NCBI GenBank assembly: GCA_004369045.1
Contig: ML213526.1
Location: 192,382 to 256,381 of the forward strand
DNA from: Heliocybe sulcata
Lineage: Eukaryota; Basidiomycota; Agaricomycetes; Gloeophyllales; Gloeophyllaceae
Direction of reading: 5' to 3'
Length of the DNA stretch: 64,000 nucleotides
Numbering within the stretch: the stretch's first letter is position 1; every line of letters starts with the position of its first letter. The translations under genes and the position numbers were made by a program. The notes below the pieces were generated by a model that saw only the letters and a program-made list of their open reading frames with translations, was not told the origin of the DNA and ran no database searches. Below, one piece after another: positions 12,951 to 25,549 of the stretch.

Positions 12951-15646
12951 ATGGGCCACCCCTCCGAGACAAACCAGCCGCCACCTGCGTATGCAGGGCC
13001 GGGCTCCAGCAAGGCAACCGATTCGAAGTCTGCTCCAAATGAGCCTCCGCCGGACTATGTATTCCCCAAGACATACAAGATTGGTGACAAGACCACAGAT
13101 GTCCCCTTCGTTGATACGTACCAGCTGAAGTTGCACCTAAGGCTGCTGCGCGCATTCCATGACTTAAGGGTCACCGTCCAGAATATCGATGCTACTCGAT
13201 TGCCGCCTGGTGTGGACAAGATCGACGCATCATTGAGGTGGGCCTGGTTTCTGCACCTTGCAGTGGAGCGGTGAGTTATGGCTTTCGTTGACTGACAGTA
13301 CTGTGCTGATCCTACCTAGTTTTGAACGCTGGGTGTCGACACTTCCATCATCCAGCGGCCGTGAGGGACCCGCCTGGTATGAATTGGAAGTTCCGCCCCT
13401 CGACGTGCTACTGGTATGGCATGCGTATATACTGAACCCCACGTACGTTTCCTACCTCTAATTATTCTATAGTCACTACTTATGGATGTTCAGGTGGTAC
13501 ACGGAAGACGGCCTGAGAATAGAAAGTATTTCTGCCCTCCCGAGGTCCCATAACACGCCGCTACAGATATTGGTGGGTATTGTATTCTGTCTCGATCAAT
13601 TCTGAACTGACATCATGCCGGCAGGCCAAAATGGGCGATCTCTCAACGTATAAACCATCAGAACGTCGTAAGATGGCATGGTCAAACAGTACTTGGACAC
13701 CGTTCGATCCTCTGGAGGCCATGCAAAATCTAACTCATAGGACTGTCATCTGCCCTAGTTGCTCAGAAAAGCTCTTGACACGTACGTCAAGTTCCTCGGC
13801 ATCAACTACCGCATATCTCATTGACTCTTCTGACATCAGCATTTTTCTCTGAAAACGGCACTGGCTATGCTCAGAGAGACTTCAAGGTCACCTGCGAACG
13901 CTGCGGCCTTGAGATCACGAAACAGAAGCTCGGCGTGGCCAAATTCGCGAGGGATCTTGCTAGGCCGTACGACGCGGCTCAAATCATCGCAGAGGGTAAC
14001 CACATTCCGTCCCTGCCAGGTTGGGCGTACATGGCGTACGTGCTCCTTCAAAAACGACTACCCAGCACGCTGACATAATTTGTCCACTTAGTGGCACCTT
14101 GCATATACCGTATAATGCAGCCAATACTATCCGCGCCACCAGAGCCAAGGACACCTTGTTGCGAGCCCCTGGATTCGCCGCCCTCCAGTTGGACACCAAG
14201 TCGGAGACTGAACGAGCTAAGGCTATCCAAGAAGCTGCTGGGTATTCGTATGCCGGGCTAGAAACGATTCTATCACGCGGCATCAGACCTGTAGGCCAGA
14301 ATCTGTGAGTACTACCATCAGAGCAGGTGTGTCGTGCGATATGCTGACATGTGGTACAGTAGAAGACGAATTATGAGCACGTATGTGGACGATCGGCCGT
14401 TCTCGGTTGAGCTTGTTGGAGCGGTAAGGACAGTCTGACCTTGTACATTCGGGTGGCGCTAACTTTTCAGCCAGGTCTTGCGGCAAGAGTCGTTCGTGGA
14501 CAAGATGTATAACTTGGGCTGGACCGACCCATCTTATTTCGCTTCTGAAGGTGACGAGCTCGCATTGCAGCATGCAATTGCGCGGTATCATGCGTTGAGT
14601 AATTTATGGATTGCTTAACATGATGACAGTCTGAGACAGTTTGTCTTTAGGTTCCTGGATCTGATGGCCAGTTCGTCCATGGCCTTTTTTGTCCCCACTC
14701 TGGATATCGACCTCGCGTGGCATACCCATCAGTTATTTGCAGATCAGTACGCCGCTGACTGCAAAAAGTACGTTGGGCGGTATGTCGACCAGTGAGTGTA
14801 TGTTATACGAAGTCGGATGTTTAGCTGATCATAGTCTGTGCTTGGACATTCAGCGACGACAAGATCGCAGAGAGTGAATTATCCAATGCCTTCGACATCA
14901 CTTGTAGAGCGTGGAAGGTAAGCCGATACCTCCCTATTGCGCCTAGAAGTCGCTGACGATCGTAATTCAGTCCCGCTTCGGTATTGCCTACGCGCACTGC
15001 GGCTGCCCTCTCCCGGGCGACACTATCGGTATTCGCGTCTCTCTACTGAGAAACAGGACCATGGCGAAGCTTCTCTCCTCATCGTCTCGTCCGGATCTCG
15101 TCCCCCCGTCGGACAGCGAGATCATCTGCGCCGCCACACACCCGAGCGATCACAATGCCGTATACGTCCTCTCGGATAGCGACATCAACCGCAGCTTGCG
15201 GCGGGCTAAGCTACAGAAACGGCGTGAGCGGGACCAGAAAGATGTCGAGAAGGGCAGGGCGGACAGAATGGTGTACGAAAGGGGTTTGGACCATCCGATG
15301 CCGTTCTTGGTGCCCGTGCCGCTGTACTACGCCCCAGCGTGTGTGGCGGCGTCTGGAAGCGTGATGTACAACCCGATGTCGGCTGGCGCATGTGCTTCAG
15401 TAAGTGATCTTCGTCGAGATTATAGCATGGTTTTGCGGTGTCTCAACATATCCCTAGGGATGTGCGTATGGCGGATGCACCACATCGGTAGGGGCTCTCT
15501 GTAGCAGTGGAGGCGCACATATGGTTGGAGGCGGTTCGCATGGGGGATGGGGCGCAGGCGGCGCATGTGGAGGCGGAGGATGTGGAGGCGGAGGCGGAGG
15601 TGGGTGCGGCGGGGGAGGTGGAGGTGGAGGCTGTGGAGGAGGCTGA
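12951..15646 (+). CDS. GRDP-like (DUF1399) glycine-rich domain-containing protein
   Basis: Twelve exons (12951-13270, 13320-13442, 13494-13572, 13625-13781, 13840-14035, 14092-14304, 14360-14423, 14475-14593, 14651-14791, 14854-14917, 14971-15399, 15458-15646) give 697 aa with every phase agreeing. Features of the family include LDVLLVWHAYILNP, a Cys pair (CPSC) and CERCG, TLDIDLAWHTHQL, and the stretch HDDKIAESELSNAFDIT before the last introns. The C-terminus is a run of Gly with regularly spaced Cys (15460-15646). Plant GRDP proteins are linked to stress and signalling; the fungal role is not known. The N-terminus is Pro-rich (PPPAYAGPG). Family assignment is confident, function is not. Confidence 0.85.
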
Positions 15647-15946
15647 GGACTATTTCGCGCATGAGAGGTCAGTTGGTCCACTATCAGAGTAGTCGTACCA
15701 TGGATTAGTGTCCTTTATGATTGCCATGTAAAGCTAAGTTAGGAATGACGATATATCTCTAGTGTACCTGCCAGAACCCGAGCCCAAACCAAGGGAAATA
15801 TTCTAAGCTACATGTGAAGGTCAATACGGGAACAACAAAGGTAGAGTATCACAAAGCATGTCAATAAATCAGCGACAAATACAGTGCGTGCATGTGTGAG
15901 GCATGTCCAGCAAGAGATATGCGTGGCGCTTCAGGTGATCAGGTCA

Positions 15947-17384
15947 TTACTCGTCCTCACCAAAGAACCGCAAGAGTGCTTCAATGACGATCGTCGGGTG
16001 GGAGAGAGGCAAGTAATGAGGACCACCTTCAATGGTGACGAGCTCGGAGTTTGGAAGAGTACTGGTCATACTGGACGAATATTTGTATGGCACGACGTTG
16101 TCAGCGGTGCCCTGATGCAGGGTCAGACACCGCAAAATGATATTACCACTTTAAAGCAGTCGACTTACCCAAATGAGGAGAACCTTACGATTAGACTGGG
16201 CGAGAGCGCTGAGAGCCGGGGCGACTCCTCGGAGAGGACCGCTGCGCAAGGAGGAAGCCAGCGCGGAGTTGTAACCTGGCAAGTAGGCCGATTGGATCCG
16301 GACAAGCTACGCAGCAATAAGAAACAAGTCAGCTCTTTCATGAGCGCCAGCTCACCTCCGCAATCGGGTCTGCGCCCGAGGAGTTAGCTAAATGGCGTAA
16401 GTAGAACTGCGATCATATGTCAACGGCGAATCAATGCGAGCGAGGGGCGCAGAATGGCTCACGCGGAATGGCAAGCTGGAAGTGACCGCCTGCAGCGGGG
16501 GTGATGACATAATTCTCATAGTGCGAGAAAAGTCGCGGGCCTGTTGCCTCTGAGCAGCATGTTCGTCTGTCATCGCAGAACTCACTCACGTCCATGAGGC
16601 CAGCAGAGCATAGCAAAGCCAACTTATCCTCGACCAAATCCGGGAAGGCTGCCGCGAAAGCCGTGGCAATGCCACCGCCCTGCTGGCATGAATAGCTGCG
16701 TTGGGGTGTGAGGTATACTGGGACCCACCATTGAGACGCCCGCCACGTAAGCCTTCTCCCAGCGAACATGCTGCATCAGCAATGCTATCTGGGTCGTGTA
16801 CAGGGCGGCGTCGTAGGTTGTCTGGGGGGCGTCCGAGTAGCCGCGGCCATATAGATCTATACATAGAACCCGGGGGTAAGTATGGGCGCTAAGAATACAA
16901 GGGCGGAATACACGCACCAAAGAGGAGAACACGGTACCCGCGTGCTGCAAGCTGTGGCGCCACATCTTTCCATATAATGGACGGCACTGAAAAGCCGTGG
17001 ATAAAAACAATCTTATCTGATACTTAAGTCTTCTCACAGTCCAATTCCTTGGGGTAAGGCTAACCTTCTTGCCCGACTCAGGACCAAAGAGCCAGTAGCG
17101 GACCTAGCAGAGACGTGTTCGAGCCCCCCTTCAGTATCCCCTGCTTCTATGCATTGGAAGAATGACTAGCGTACTCGACCATAAGGTAGGTCAACATAGG
17201 TTCCACCCTCGTAGAAGTCAGGCGGGTATATGGACCATGAGCGGCTGGTAAGAGGGAGACTGGCAAGAGACGGGTAGATCTGGAGAGGCCTTGGCAAGCT
17301 AGGAAACTGAGCAAAGAAATAGGCGGCTAGCAGGACAGACGGAATAACAAGCGACAGAGTTAGACGTTGATATGCATTCGCCAT
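15947..17384 (-). CDS. Alpha/beta hydrolase with N-terminal membrane anchor
   Basis: Nine exons (17384-17175, 17103-17065, 17011-16918, 16856-16729, 16679-16590, 16540-16463, 16406-16356, 16306-16169, 16111-15947) give 330 aa; an upstream in-frame ATG at 17417 would add 11. A hydrophobic segment near the start (LVIPSVLLAAYFF) should anchor it in a membrane. The fold motifs are all present: oxyanion HGFS, nucleophile elbow GVSMGGG (Ser), acid in WGTADNVVPY (Asp) and catalytic His in GGPHYLPL. This fits the ABHD6/monoglyceride-lipase/epoxide-hydrolase-like group of lipid or ester hydrolases. The gene is transcribed divergently from the next gene, sharing about 270 bp of upstream DNA. Confidence 0.85.
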
Positions 17385-17656
17385 ACTGCCAAGGTACAAC
17401 GAAATGAACAGAACCAAGACCAGAAGACCGAAATGAAGGAGAAGAACTATGGAATTTCGCGGTAATAAGTCTCATAAAGCAGCCGTGGGAGTATCCTGCG
17501 GCGTGGCATATTTGGTGTGGATTGCCATGCATCACGTGCACACACAACGCACGTGAAGGGATCGCGTTGCGAGTGTTTGGCGTCGGACCAAAGCGTCGAC
17601 CACATTTCCCGGAACCACGAGTCTGCGGTGGCCCTTGTCGCCGCTCGCCCCCCGCC

Positions 17657-20515
17657 ATGGCCAGCAACGAAACCCCTCCTCTTGACCTCTCTGACATTAT
17701 GCACCCTCTGTCGCCGTCGCCTGCGCCAGTGCCGCCAGAAATCACCACAGAGCCGCCGGCTGAGCCCCCGCCGACCACTGAGGTAGAGATGGAACCGTCG
17801 TCATCACGCAATCCGTCCCCGGAACCTGTGGACGAAGGAGAATTTCAGGCACTGAAGGAGAGGATTAAGAAGTTGGGATTGCTGGCCACGGACGCAGCAG
17901 ATCTGTCTCCGAGAGAGAACGAACTGGCGAGAATAGTATGTATCAGCTGTGTTTACATAGTTGTTGATGATAAGATGATCGTGCCACATTAGGCCATCCG
18001 CCTGACCTCCGTGGAGCCCCCAAACCCTTCGCAAATCGTCAGGCAGGCTGAAACTATTGCTCAGTTGATTCGGCAGAGGGATTTTCTTATACGTCAAGCT
18101 GAGGAGGCACGGGCCAGATGGGATGCCGAAAGGGAGGGTTGGAACAGGAAAGCAGAGGCACTCATTGCTCAACATGCCAGGAATGCCCCTTCCACCTACC
18201 GCGATGAAGTGAGTGCTGCAGTCTCGTCAGGATGTCCTCACTACGCCGATGGACGGGTGTCCCTTCCCATGGTGTGAAAATCTTCCCGGATGCTTATAGT
18301 CGCTGATTCCGTACATAAGCTCGGTGAAGCGGCCTTCACGCGTGCTTTCGCGATCCTCACACGGCGATGCTTCGGTTTGCAACTGAGATGTTGACTATAG
18401 TTGGTCACAGGATCTCGCTCGCGAAGTAGCCATTCTTCAGTCCGATAATCGCGTCCTGACAGAGAAGGTGAGAGATGTTAACGTGGCCTCTATCCCCGCG
18501 CATTGATATTCATGGCCCGCAAGCTACAAGAGGCTCAAAACCATAACACCGAGCTTCAGAACGAGCTCTTCCGATTACGCCCTATTCTGCTCATGCAGCC
18601 CCTTACCCTACCTGAGGGAACGCAGATTCCGCCTGTCCCAAAATCAGCCCGAAAGGGGAGACCGAGGAATCCCGTTCCGCCGTCACCTGGCCAACCTGAT
18701 CCTATGTCTGAAGATGGTTCTGACAGCGGTGACGATAACAAACCGCCTAGTGCCGGTCCTGCCACACCCAGCGCCAAGGGCAAGGGCAAAGCGGATCATT
18801 ATCGACCAGGGCAGGGACTACTTCCCTCGTTAATGCCACAGACCCCCAGTAAATCAAAGAAGGGCAAGGGCAAGGGCAAGAATGCTCCAGCAGCATCTAG
18901 CAGACCCATGTTCGCCGATGCACGCGCTGAGCACCTCATGCTCGCCGCCCAACGTATCGGGAAAGAACGCGCGGGCAAGGTGGCAGGCATCACCAGGATG
19001 CTCGAACTAAAGGAGCAGGAGAAAGAGAAGGAGAAAGAGATGGAGAAGGAGAAGGAGAAGGAGAAGGAGAAAGAGAAGGAACAGGAGAGAGAGCGTCAAA
19101 TGGCAGAAGATGCCAGTGCTCGTAGCACCCACACCACACCAAGGACGCCAAGGCGAACCACCAGCAACCGCCCGCCGACTCACGTGACCATGCCACAATT
19201 CCAAGTTAACCATCATTCTCAACCTCAACCTCCGCCCCAACCGCTTGTTCAACCTCAGCCTCATCATTATCCTCACCTTCAGCCGGCGCACCCTCACGTT
19301 CCACACGCGTTTACCTACCAGCAAGCGTACGCTTACATCCCATACGCGGTTAATGGCCATCCGCAAGGGCAGGCCCTCATACCGATGGTGCCTGGTCAAT
19401 TCCCGATGCCCCCTCAGGCGCCGCAACCACCCCAGACGCCACATGCTCAACGTACGCCTCGTACGCCTTCGACACTTCATTCGGCGACCCCGCATACGCC
19501 TCTGCAATCGCTTGTGGATGCCGCTGCGCATCTGCAAGGTGAAGACGGGCCGTCAACACCGACTAGAGTAGGAAGGACTACAAGGGCGGGCACATATGGG
19601 CAGACCAGGCGAGCTCCAACGCTGGAGAGGCCGGATTCGCCTATACCAAGGAAACGCAGTAGGACTGCATACGCAAACTCTGGTGCTAATGCAAGTGGTG
19701 CGGGCTCGTCAAGGACAGGTGCTGCACAGCGGGAGCTTGCGAGGGAGAGGTCGGGTCTGGATGTGTTGGCGGATCAGGCGCTTACCCCACGGAAAGCTGA
19801 TAAAGGCAAGGAGAACGAGCAGATGCAGAGTGGAAGTCGGCCTCAAAATAACGGGCAGCGACCAAAACCGAGACCGCGGGGAAAGGGGAAGCAGAAGGCG
19901 GAGAGTCTGGTGGTTACTCGCTCACCGTCACCAGGTCTAGGGCCCGAGTCTGAGGACGAAGATTCTGAGGAGGAGGTTCGCGGGTTGGCGATTGCACTGG
20001 AGGAAGAGGCAGAGATGGACATGGAGCATGCCGACGTGGACACTAACTCGAACGCCTCCCATGCTCCGCCCCCTCCTGATTCACCAAGAAGCAGCCCCTC
20101 TGCGAACCCTCCCCCAGATACAGAATCTGATGCGACTGCTCGTGCCCACTCGTGGACACCCGCGGCCGTCGAACAGACTAATGCACCGGCAGTAGCTCTG
20201 GACGACAGCTCTGTCACTCCATCCGTCACCCCTGCGTTGGCGCCAGCGATCACGCTTGCGCGGTCTCACAGTGAGGATGGCCCTGAGATCCCTGTACCCC
20301 GTCTTTCCAGGAATGTTTCGTTCATGACGCAGCTCTCGCGGCGGGGGTCGTCTATTCCTCCGCGATTTCATCGGAAGCCCTCGCCCGATTCGGACGATGA
20401 TGATCCTATGGAAGTCGAGGAAGACGCTAACGGCAACGGCCCTAAAGACAGCGAGCAGCCAGGGAGTGCTCAATCGGCGCCTGGTGATATTCTCTATACC
20501 AAATTTTCCCCGTAA
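17657..20515 (+). CDS. Large low-complexity Ser/Pro/Glu-Lys-rich protein, family not recognised
   Basis: Exons 17657-17935, 17993-18208, 18411-18467 and 18524-20515 give 847 aa. ATG 17657 is in a strong context (CGCCATGGCC); an in-frame ATG at 17522 is possible. After a Pro-rich start, residues about 55-195 are predicted coiled coil (LKERIKKLG, RQAETIAQLIRQRD, ALIAQHARN). Then come several Gly/Lys patches (KGKGKGK), a long Glu-Lys repeat, a Gln/Pro/His-rich stretch, NLS-like PRKRSRT, and acidic DSEEEVR and DSDDDDPMEVEED patches. This composition suggests a nuclear scaffold or transcription-linked protein, but I recognise no catalytic or DNA-binding domain. After the stop, a donor (GTAAAC) at 20513 and downstream acceptors hint at an alternative spliced C-terminus ending near 20703. 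Confidence 0.7.
19011..19095 (+). repeat. Coding GAGAAG-type repeat (Glu-Lys tract)
   Basis: A purine-only imperfect hexamer repeat encodes alternating Glu and Lys with one Met interruption, forming a charged single alpha-helix inside the low-complexity protein. Such tracts vary in length between strains. Confidence 0.85.
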
Positions 20516-21067
20516 ACAGCCCTAACTACTTACGTGTGCAGGATGACCTCCATTACGACGGAGACCTGGTTGGTGCCCGGTACGTATTATCGCGCACGTA
20601 TAATCCAGTGCTGCTGACTGAGCGCGTTGACCTGCATTGAATAGGTTAGCTCCGTCCAGCGAAACTAGCAAGGTGCATCAGCCCGAAATCCGATATGTCT
20701 TATGAATCCATGTTATGACAACCCAAGAAACACATGTCCGTGACGCGACAAGACAACATACCTGGTCTGATGTCTTGCTTGGTATATCTATTGCTTATCA
20801 TATAACGTCTTGTACCCTACTTTTGTATCCTTGTGTTGCGTCATGGCAATGTTACCCTTCCTCTCCTTTTCATTCTGATTGCTTCCAGATTCCCGAGCCA
20901 TCAAGACTCGCACGGCCAAGGTTTAACGGATCAAGTTCCCTCGGTGGCGCTGTCGTCCTCTTTCGCAGACCAAGTGGTATGTGGGCTGCGGGAACCACAG
21001 CTGTGGTAAGCGTATGACGCCATGAAGCCACTTTGATCACCCCTCCACTCCCCGCTGAGACAGCTCT
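20516..21067. other. Intergenic region
   Basis: About 550 bp holding possible extra 3' exons of the preceding gene (20542-20582 and 20645-20703) and the promoter of the arrestin-like gene. No separate gene seen. Confidence 0.35.
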
Positions 21068-23146
21068 ATGTCCTTCAATGCCCTGGGCTGGAATTTGGGC
21101 TATGCCGGGCTAGCAACGCAGTATCAACGTCACCAGCGCAACGACAAGGTACGAGACGTTTGTATCACTGCGCATCCCTCCGACGTGCTCGTATTTATTA
21201 CTAACTTACAATCAATGACCCAGTGGCTTATGAGGCCGCACAAGCCGCGGTCTGTGCATAGCACGCTGCGTGCTACAACTGGAGGAGCACATGTGGCTCC
21301 GATCTCTCCTCTCCCGTCTCTCCTGGAGTCCTACGTGGTCTGTATGCCAGAAGCAGATGCCTTGCCCGTGTATGTGCAGGACAGGTAAGTACTGCCAACC
21401 GGGTGTGCACTGAGGCTGATCAAGGTGCTTTCAGCACGAACGATGCTAATGCTGTCCCGCTCCCTCCTGAAGCTTCCGCGGGCATCTTATTACATGTCTT
21501 CACCTCCTCTGGTACGCTTGGATATATACTTCGCTGCTTGGAACAGTGGCCCAAATTCACACTTGAAACGATTAAAGTACACTTGACCACGGCAGAGTAC
21601 AACCTTCAGGATAAGCTTGGGTCGAAATGGGCCACGCTGAAGTTGCAATCCCGCTCGTGGACTAACACTGGCACTCCCGTATACCGCGGAGGGGATGTCG
21701 TCCGAGGTGAATTCACGCTTGATCTCAATCAGCAAGAGAGGATGAAAGACATTTCGGTGGTGGTGCGTGCGTCAAATCGTCGCCGAGAGAAAGCGACATA
21801 TCATGGTCATCTTAGATTCGGGGTGTGATAAACTACGGGACATCATCAAACATATTCCTGGAACATCGAAGGTCGCTCTGGTCCAATGACTGCAGCGGCA
21901 ATTTGCTTGGCAGATATTCATGGCCGTTCACCTTGACATTTCCCAAGAAGGCGTTACTGCAACTGGATAGCAAGACAACTCGTCCGTACGCCCTGCCACC
22001 TACCTTTTATGATGAGACAAAGAGATGGGCTATATCCTACCAAGTGGAAGTGACGATGCTCAGGGTTGCTCGACCTGATGTCAAGTAAGAGATTCGATTG
22101 TCCACCGGACTGACCATTCAGCTCCGCATTTAGACTGGTAGCGCCGATACATTTCGTGCCTCTAAGCCGGCCAGAAGATCTTCCTCCACCCGGACAACTC
22201 GACTACAGAGAAAGCATGCGCTTCCTTGGCCCCGAGGCCGATCCCGACGGTTGGGAGGCACTGGAGCCGGTGCTGATGGTTGGGAACATCTCTGGCAGTC
22301 GCCCGATTGCAGTTACATGCAAAGTGAGCGAATCTATTTTGTTGACGATGTACAGACTCACGTACGACTGCAGCTAGCCATATCAAGTCCTGTGTGTCGT
22401 CGCCTGTCTGTCCAAATCCGAAGATTGTCATGTCTGATACTCTGTTTCCTAGCTCTGCTACGTAAGGGGTACTGCAATACGGTGCATCTTGACGATCGAG
22501 ACAGGAGATGCGGAAACTCTTGCACTCTTAACCAGCGAGTCCGTCCCGCAGGTCAAGCTAATACGCAAAGTAGGCTTTGAAAAAGAGATGGCCCTTCGGA
22601 CCACACCGGGTGACGGAAAAACTCGAGATATCCCAGAACAGTACGTCAACATTGTCTCCACGATGGCACTGCACCCGGCGGTCTGGTGGAGATCAGATGA
22701 GCAGACGGGATCCAACGCAAGGCGATGTACACTGAACGGCCAGATACGCTTGGATAAAGATTTAATCCCAAGCTGTTTCTTTCCTGGAATTGTTATCTTG
22801 GTTCGTCAGCAGTCTCTTATGCCCTGGTCATATGCCTAATACAATTCTGCAGTACGAGGTGTCTATGTATCCTTCCCAGGCACCTGAGTTCATACCAGCG
22901 GGTGGCCGAGATCGAGCACTGCTTCGGAAAGCAGTGGATATAGTGGCTGACCAGCCCGAGGGTCCAAGATTGGCGCCCGAGGTACCCCCACCATACGCGT
23001 CCGTTTCCGAGCACCCGCATGGTCCTCGAACTCCCCAACGACGTCGCTCCCTTTCTAAGGCTTTTGGGATTGCCAGGCCCTTGCTTTCGGGCCGTAGCTC
23101 AGTCCCACGTAGAAAACGATTCAGCTATGCTCCGGATAGTTCTTAG
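21068..23146 (+). CDS. Arrestin-like protein (fungal alpha-arrestin type)
   Basis: Likely exons are 21068-21148, 21224-21384, 21435-21762, 21816-22084, 22134-22323, 22374-22391 (18 nt), 22453-22800 and 22853-23146, together 562 aa in phase. The arrestin N-domain pattern begins near FTLETIKVHLTTAEYNLQD and continues with TPVYRGGDVVRGEFTL; the C-domain follows with SYQVEVTMLRVARPDV and a long beta-rich region. The C-tail is basic and Ser-rich with PPPYASV, resembling the PPxY motifs by which alpha-arrestins recruit Rsp5-type ubiquitin ligases to membrane cargo. The two first exons do not look arrestin-like, so the true start may differ. The donor at 22801 (GTTCGT) is weak but the phase across it is right. 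Confidence 0.7.
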
Positions 23147-23322
23147 TAGTTGTATATGCAGCCTGTAACCGCAGCGAGCTTTTTAGATTTTGTTGAGATT
23201 GAGTGGACCGGAAATAGCCGGCAATTCTCCGCCACAATTTCTTCGAGCAGGCCGTAGTCCTCAGTTTACGTTATGCTCTCTCCGGACGCGACCTGCAGTG
23301 CTCGTATACGTTCCAACAGGAA

Positions 23323-24724
23323 ATGGGTCGGCGACGTACGACGGTTCACGATCTCGCTTCACTTCGCGTTCACCCGGATGGGACGCGAACGCCGTATTTT
23401 CTACCGCCTATTCCCCCTCTAGAAACTGACTCGACCACTGGAGATGCCTCTCTGCACGCTAACGGTTTACGTCCTCGTCTAGAGAAATATACCACCCAAG
23501 ATGCCCGCGGAAATCTCATTGCCAGGGATGCAGGAGGGCTAGGTCGCGTACCGTACAAATTTCCAGCTTCTTCTTCAGCGAAAGCGGCGGAGGACGGCGA
23601 ATCAATTGATATTGATCAGATTGCTACTCCAGCGAGGCTGGATGGTACTGAAAACAGTGATAACCTTGCAAGCGAGGAAGTGGGCCGAGGCAAGAAGCGG
23701 AAAGGCAAGGATGTGAAGGACCGGAGAGCGAAGAAGAGACGCATATTCAATGAGGACCTTAGTTTCTTGGACAGTCCTTGTTCTGGCGTGGCTACTCCTG
23801 CGTCACGTCCTACATCTTCAAGCGCGGTTAGGGACGTCGAAACCGATGCCCATTCGACGGTGAGTTATGATACTCAAGTGATCGACGCCTTTTCTGCGCC
23901 TTCATCGGTACGTGTCAAGCTATCATAGTGATGTCCCCTAATCCCCAGTATAGGATCTGCTCAAAGCTATACACCATTTTGCTACTATATATTATTCCGA
24001 GAAAGGTCAATTAATCGATGCTTCAAGAGACGCCCGACGGGCAAAGAAAGAAGCAAGGCTGAAGCGGTTGCAAGAGGCGGAAGACCTGGACAAGGCTGCG
24101 TCACCTGTGAGTTCAGACGATGATGCAGCCGAGAAGGAGGTCCAATCAGACGAAGACGAAGGAAATGAAGCAGGTTCTGACGATGAGAGTAGAAGAAGCC
24201 ACACTTCTATACGCTCGCGAACAGGCAGTCCGATCCCTGGCCCTTCCTCTTCCACGAAACCTGTGAAAGGCAAGGCCCCCCATCGTAGAAGGAAGCGTCG
24301 AGCCCGAAGTGAGCTGAGACGGGACATGTACAAAGCCTTTGACGGCAGTGCTCTCGTCGCTCTCGGTATGTTGGTGCAGGAGCACATCACTGGTCTGCTC
24401 ACGCCTGACATCCCGGATGGTTGGGAGGAGGAAATGGAGAGGTGCCACGATGCTCCTGATGATGCTACCGGAGCTGTCAAACGACCGAAGAAGAAGAAGA
24501 GGCAGCGGCGGGGGAAGGCAGAAGCTGGAGTCAACAAACAGCGGCGCAGGTCGGCAGAGGCTCCTGAGGCCGGTCGCGATGAGGCTGCTCAACCACACAG
24601 TGGAGAGGAAGACCAGGCTTCTGTAGAGGAACCTATCAGCATTCCAGGCAATCTATTCGACGGCGATATCCCCAATCCTGCCCTGGTGATCGACAACGAC
24701 GATGATTCTGACTATGCTCCGTGA
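23323..24724 (+). CDS. Unassigned nuclear-type protein with basic and acidic patches
   Basis: Two exons (23323-23907, 23954-24724) give 451 aa. The N-terminal half has an NLS-like block (GKKRKGKDVKDRRAKKRR). A helical core, DLLKAIHHFATIYYSEKGQ, is followed by acidic runs, a second basic block (RRRKRRARSELRRDM) and YKAFDGSALVALGMLVQEH, which looks like a conserved globular helix. The tail ends in acidic DNDDDSDYAP. The mix suggests a chromatin or transcription-associated protein, possibly linked to RNA polymerase I, but I cannot place it in a family with confidence. Confidence 0.65.
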
Positions 24725-25040
24725 GGACCGCTCCCGTTAGGGGTGCATGTAGAGTTACTGTATGTTCCCATATTGTAGAGTCCTATCTAATGTTGCGGTT
24801 CACATATATCTCTGCTTTTACTTAGTGGATTCATCTGAATGAGTTCGTGTGCCACATTAGCTGTGGCGTCGGGAATTGCCAGCTGAGTCTGAATTGTCCG
24901 CTTTACGAGCCAGCGCTGCGAACTCTAATTTTCCTCACATCAACGATAGCGGAAGAAGACATCGAACAGCGCTCGTAAATTCAAGCAAAGTGAGGAGGCG
25001 ACCTCTGCAATGTTGACAAGGGCTAACATATGTCTTTAGG
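24725..25040 (+). promoter_or_regulatory. RPS12 promoter with probable 5'-UTR intron
   Basis: Just before the start codon the sequence reads GCTAACATATGTCTTTAG followed by GATG. This is a consensus branch site and acceptor ending one base before ATG 25041. A 5'-UTR intron abutting the start codon is common in fungal ribosomal protein genes. The donor cannot be fixed from sequence alone. Confidence 0.5.
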
Positions 25041-25549
25041 ATGTCTGACGCTGGAGATGAAATTCAAGTTGACGCCCCGGAGGCTGAGGTCGAGGTCACC
25101 GCGACCGATGCTCCCAAGGGTAGGATGTCTGTAGAGGATGCTCTTCAGGTGCGAAACTGTCTATGCCAAATACTTAGTCCGCTTTGCTTTAACTGTATCG
25201 CTCTTTGCAGCAAGTTCTGAAGAACGCCCTTGTCCACGACGGTCTCGCTCGTGGCTTGCGCGAGTGCGCCAAGGCCCTCGACAAGCGCCAGGCGCACTTG
25301 TGCGTCCTGGTCGAGACTTGCACGGAGGCGGAGTACATCAAGCTCATTGAGGCCCTCTGCGCCGAGCACAAGATCAACCTCATCAAGGTCGGAGACGCCA
25401 AGGTCCTCGGTACCTGGGCCGGTCTGTGCAAGATCGACAGGGAGGGCAACCCCCGCAAGGTGGTTGGCTGCTCCTGCGTTGTCGTCAAGGACTACGGTGT
25501 TGAGAGCGAGGGTCTCCATGTCCTTCTCGAGTACTTCAAGAACCGCTAG
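25041..25549 (+). CDS. RPS12: 40S ribosomal protein S12 (eS12)
   Basis: Two exons (25041-25148 and 25211-25549) encode 148 aa. The first exon is an acidic eukaryotic-style extension ([14 protein letters not shown]) and the second holds the L7Ae-like core with [29 protein letters not shown] and [14 protein letters not shown]. It is a component of the small ribosomal subunit beak. Codons in exon 2 are strongly C-biased (CTC, GTC, AAG), as in highly expressed genes. An ideal donor GTGAGT begins on the base right after the TAG stop, pointing to a 3'-UTR intron. Confidence 0.96.

Noticed and set aside
16431-16769. Unspliced read-through of the alpha/beta hydrolase (LMDVSEFCDD...)
   Set aside because: The frame is open across the intron at 16589-16541, but family conservation (ARDFSRTMRIMSSPPLQ) and phase of the next exons support splicing.
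19011-19095. Purine tract as a CRISPR-like or regulatory repeat
   Set aside because: It is an in-frame Glu-Lys codon repeat inside an open exon.
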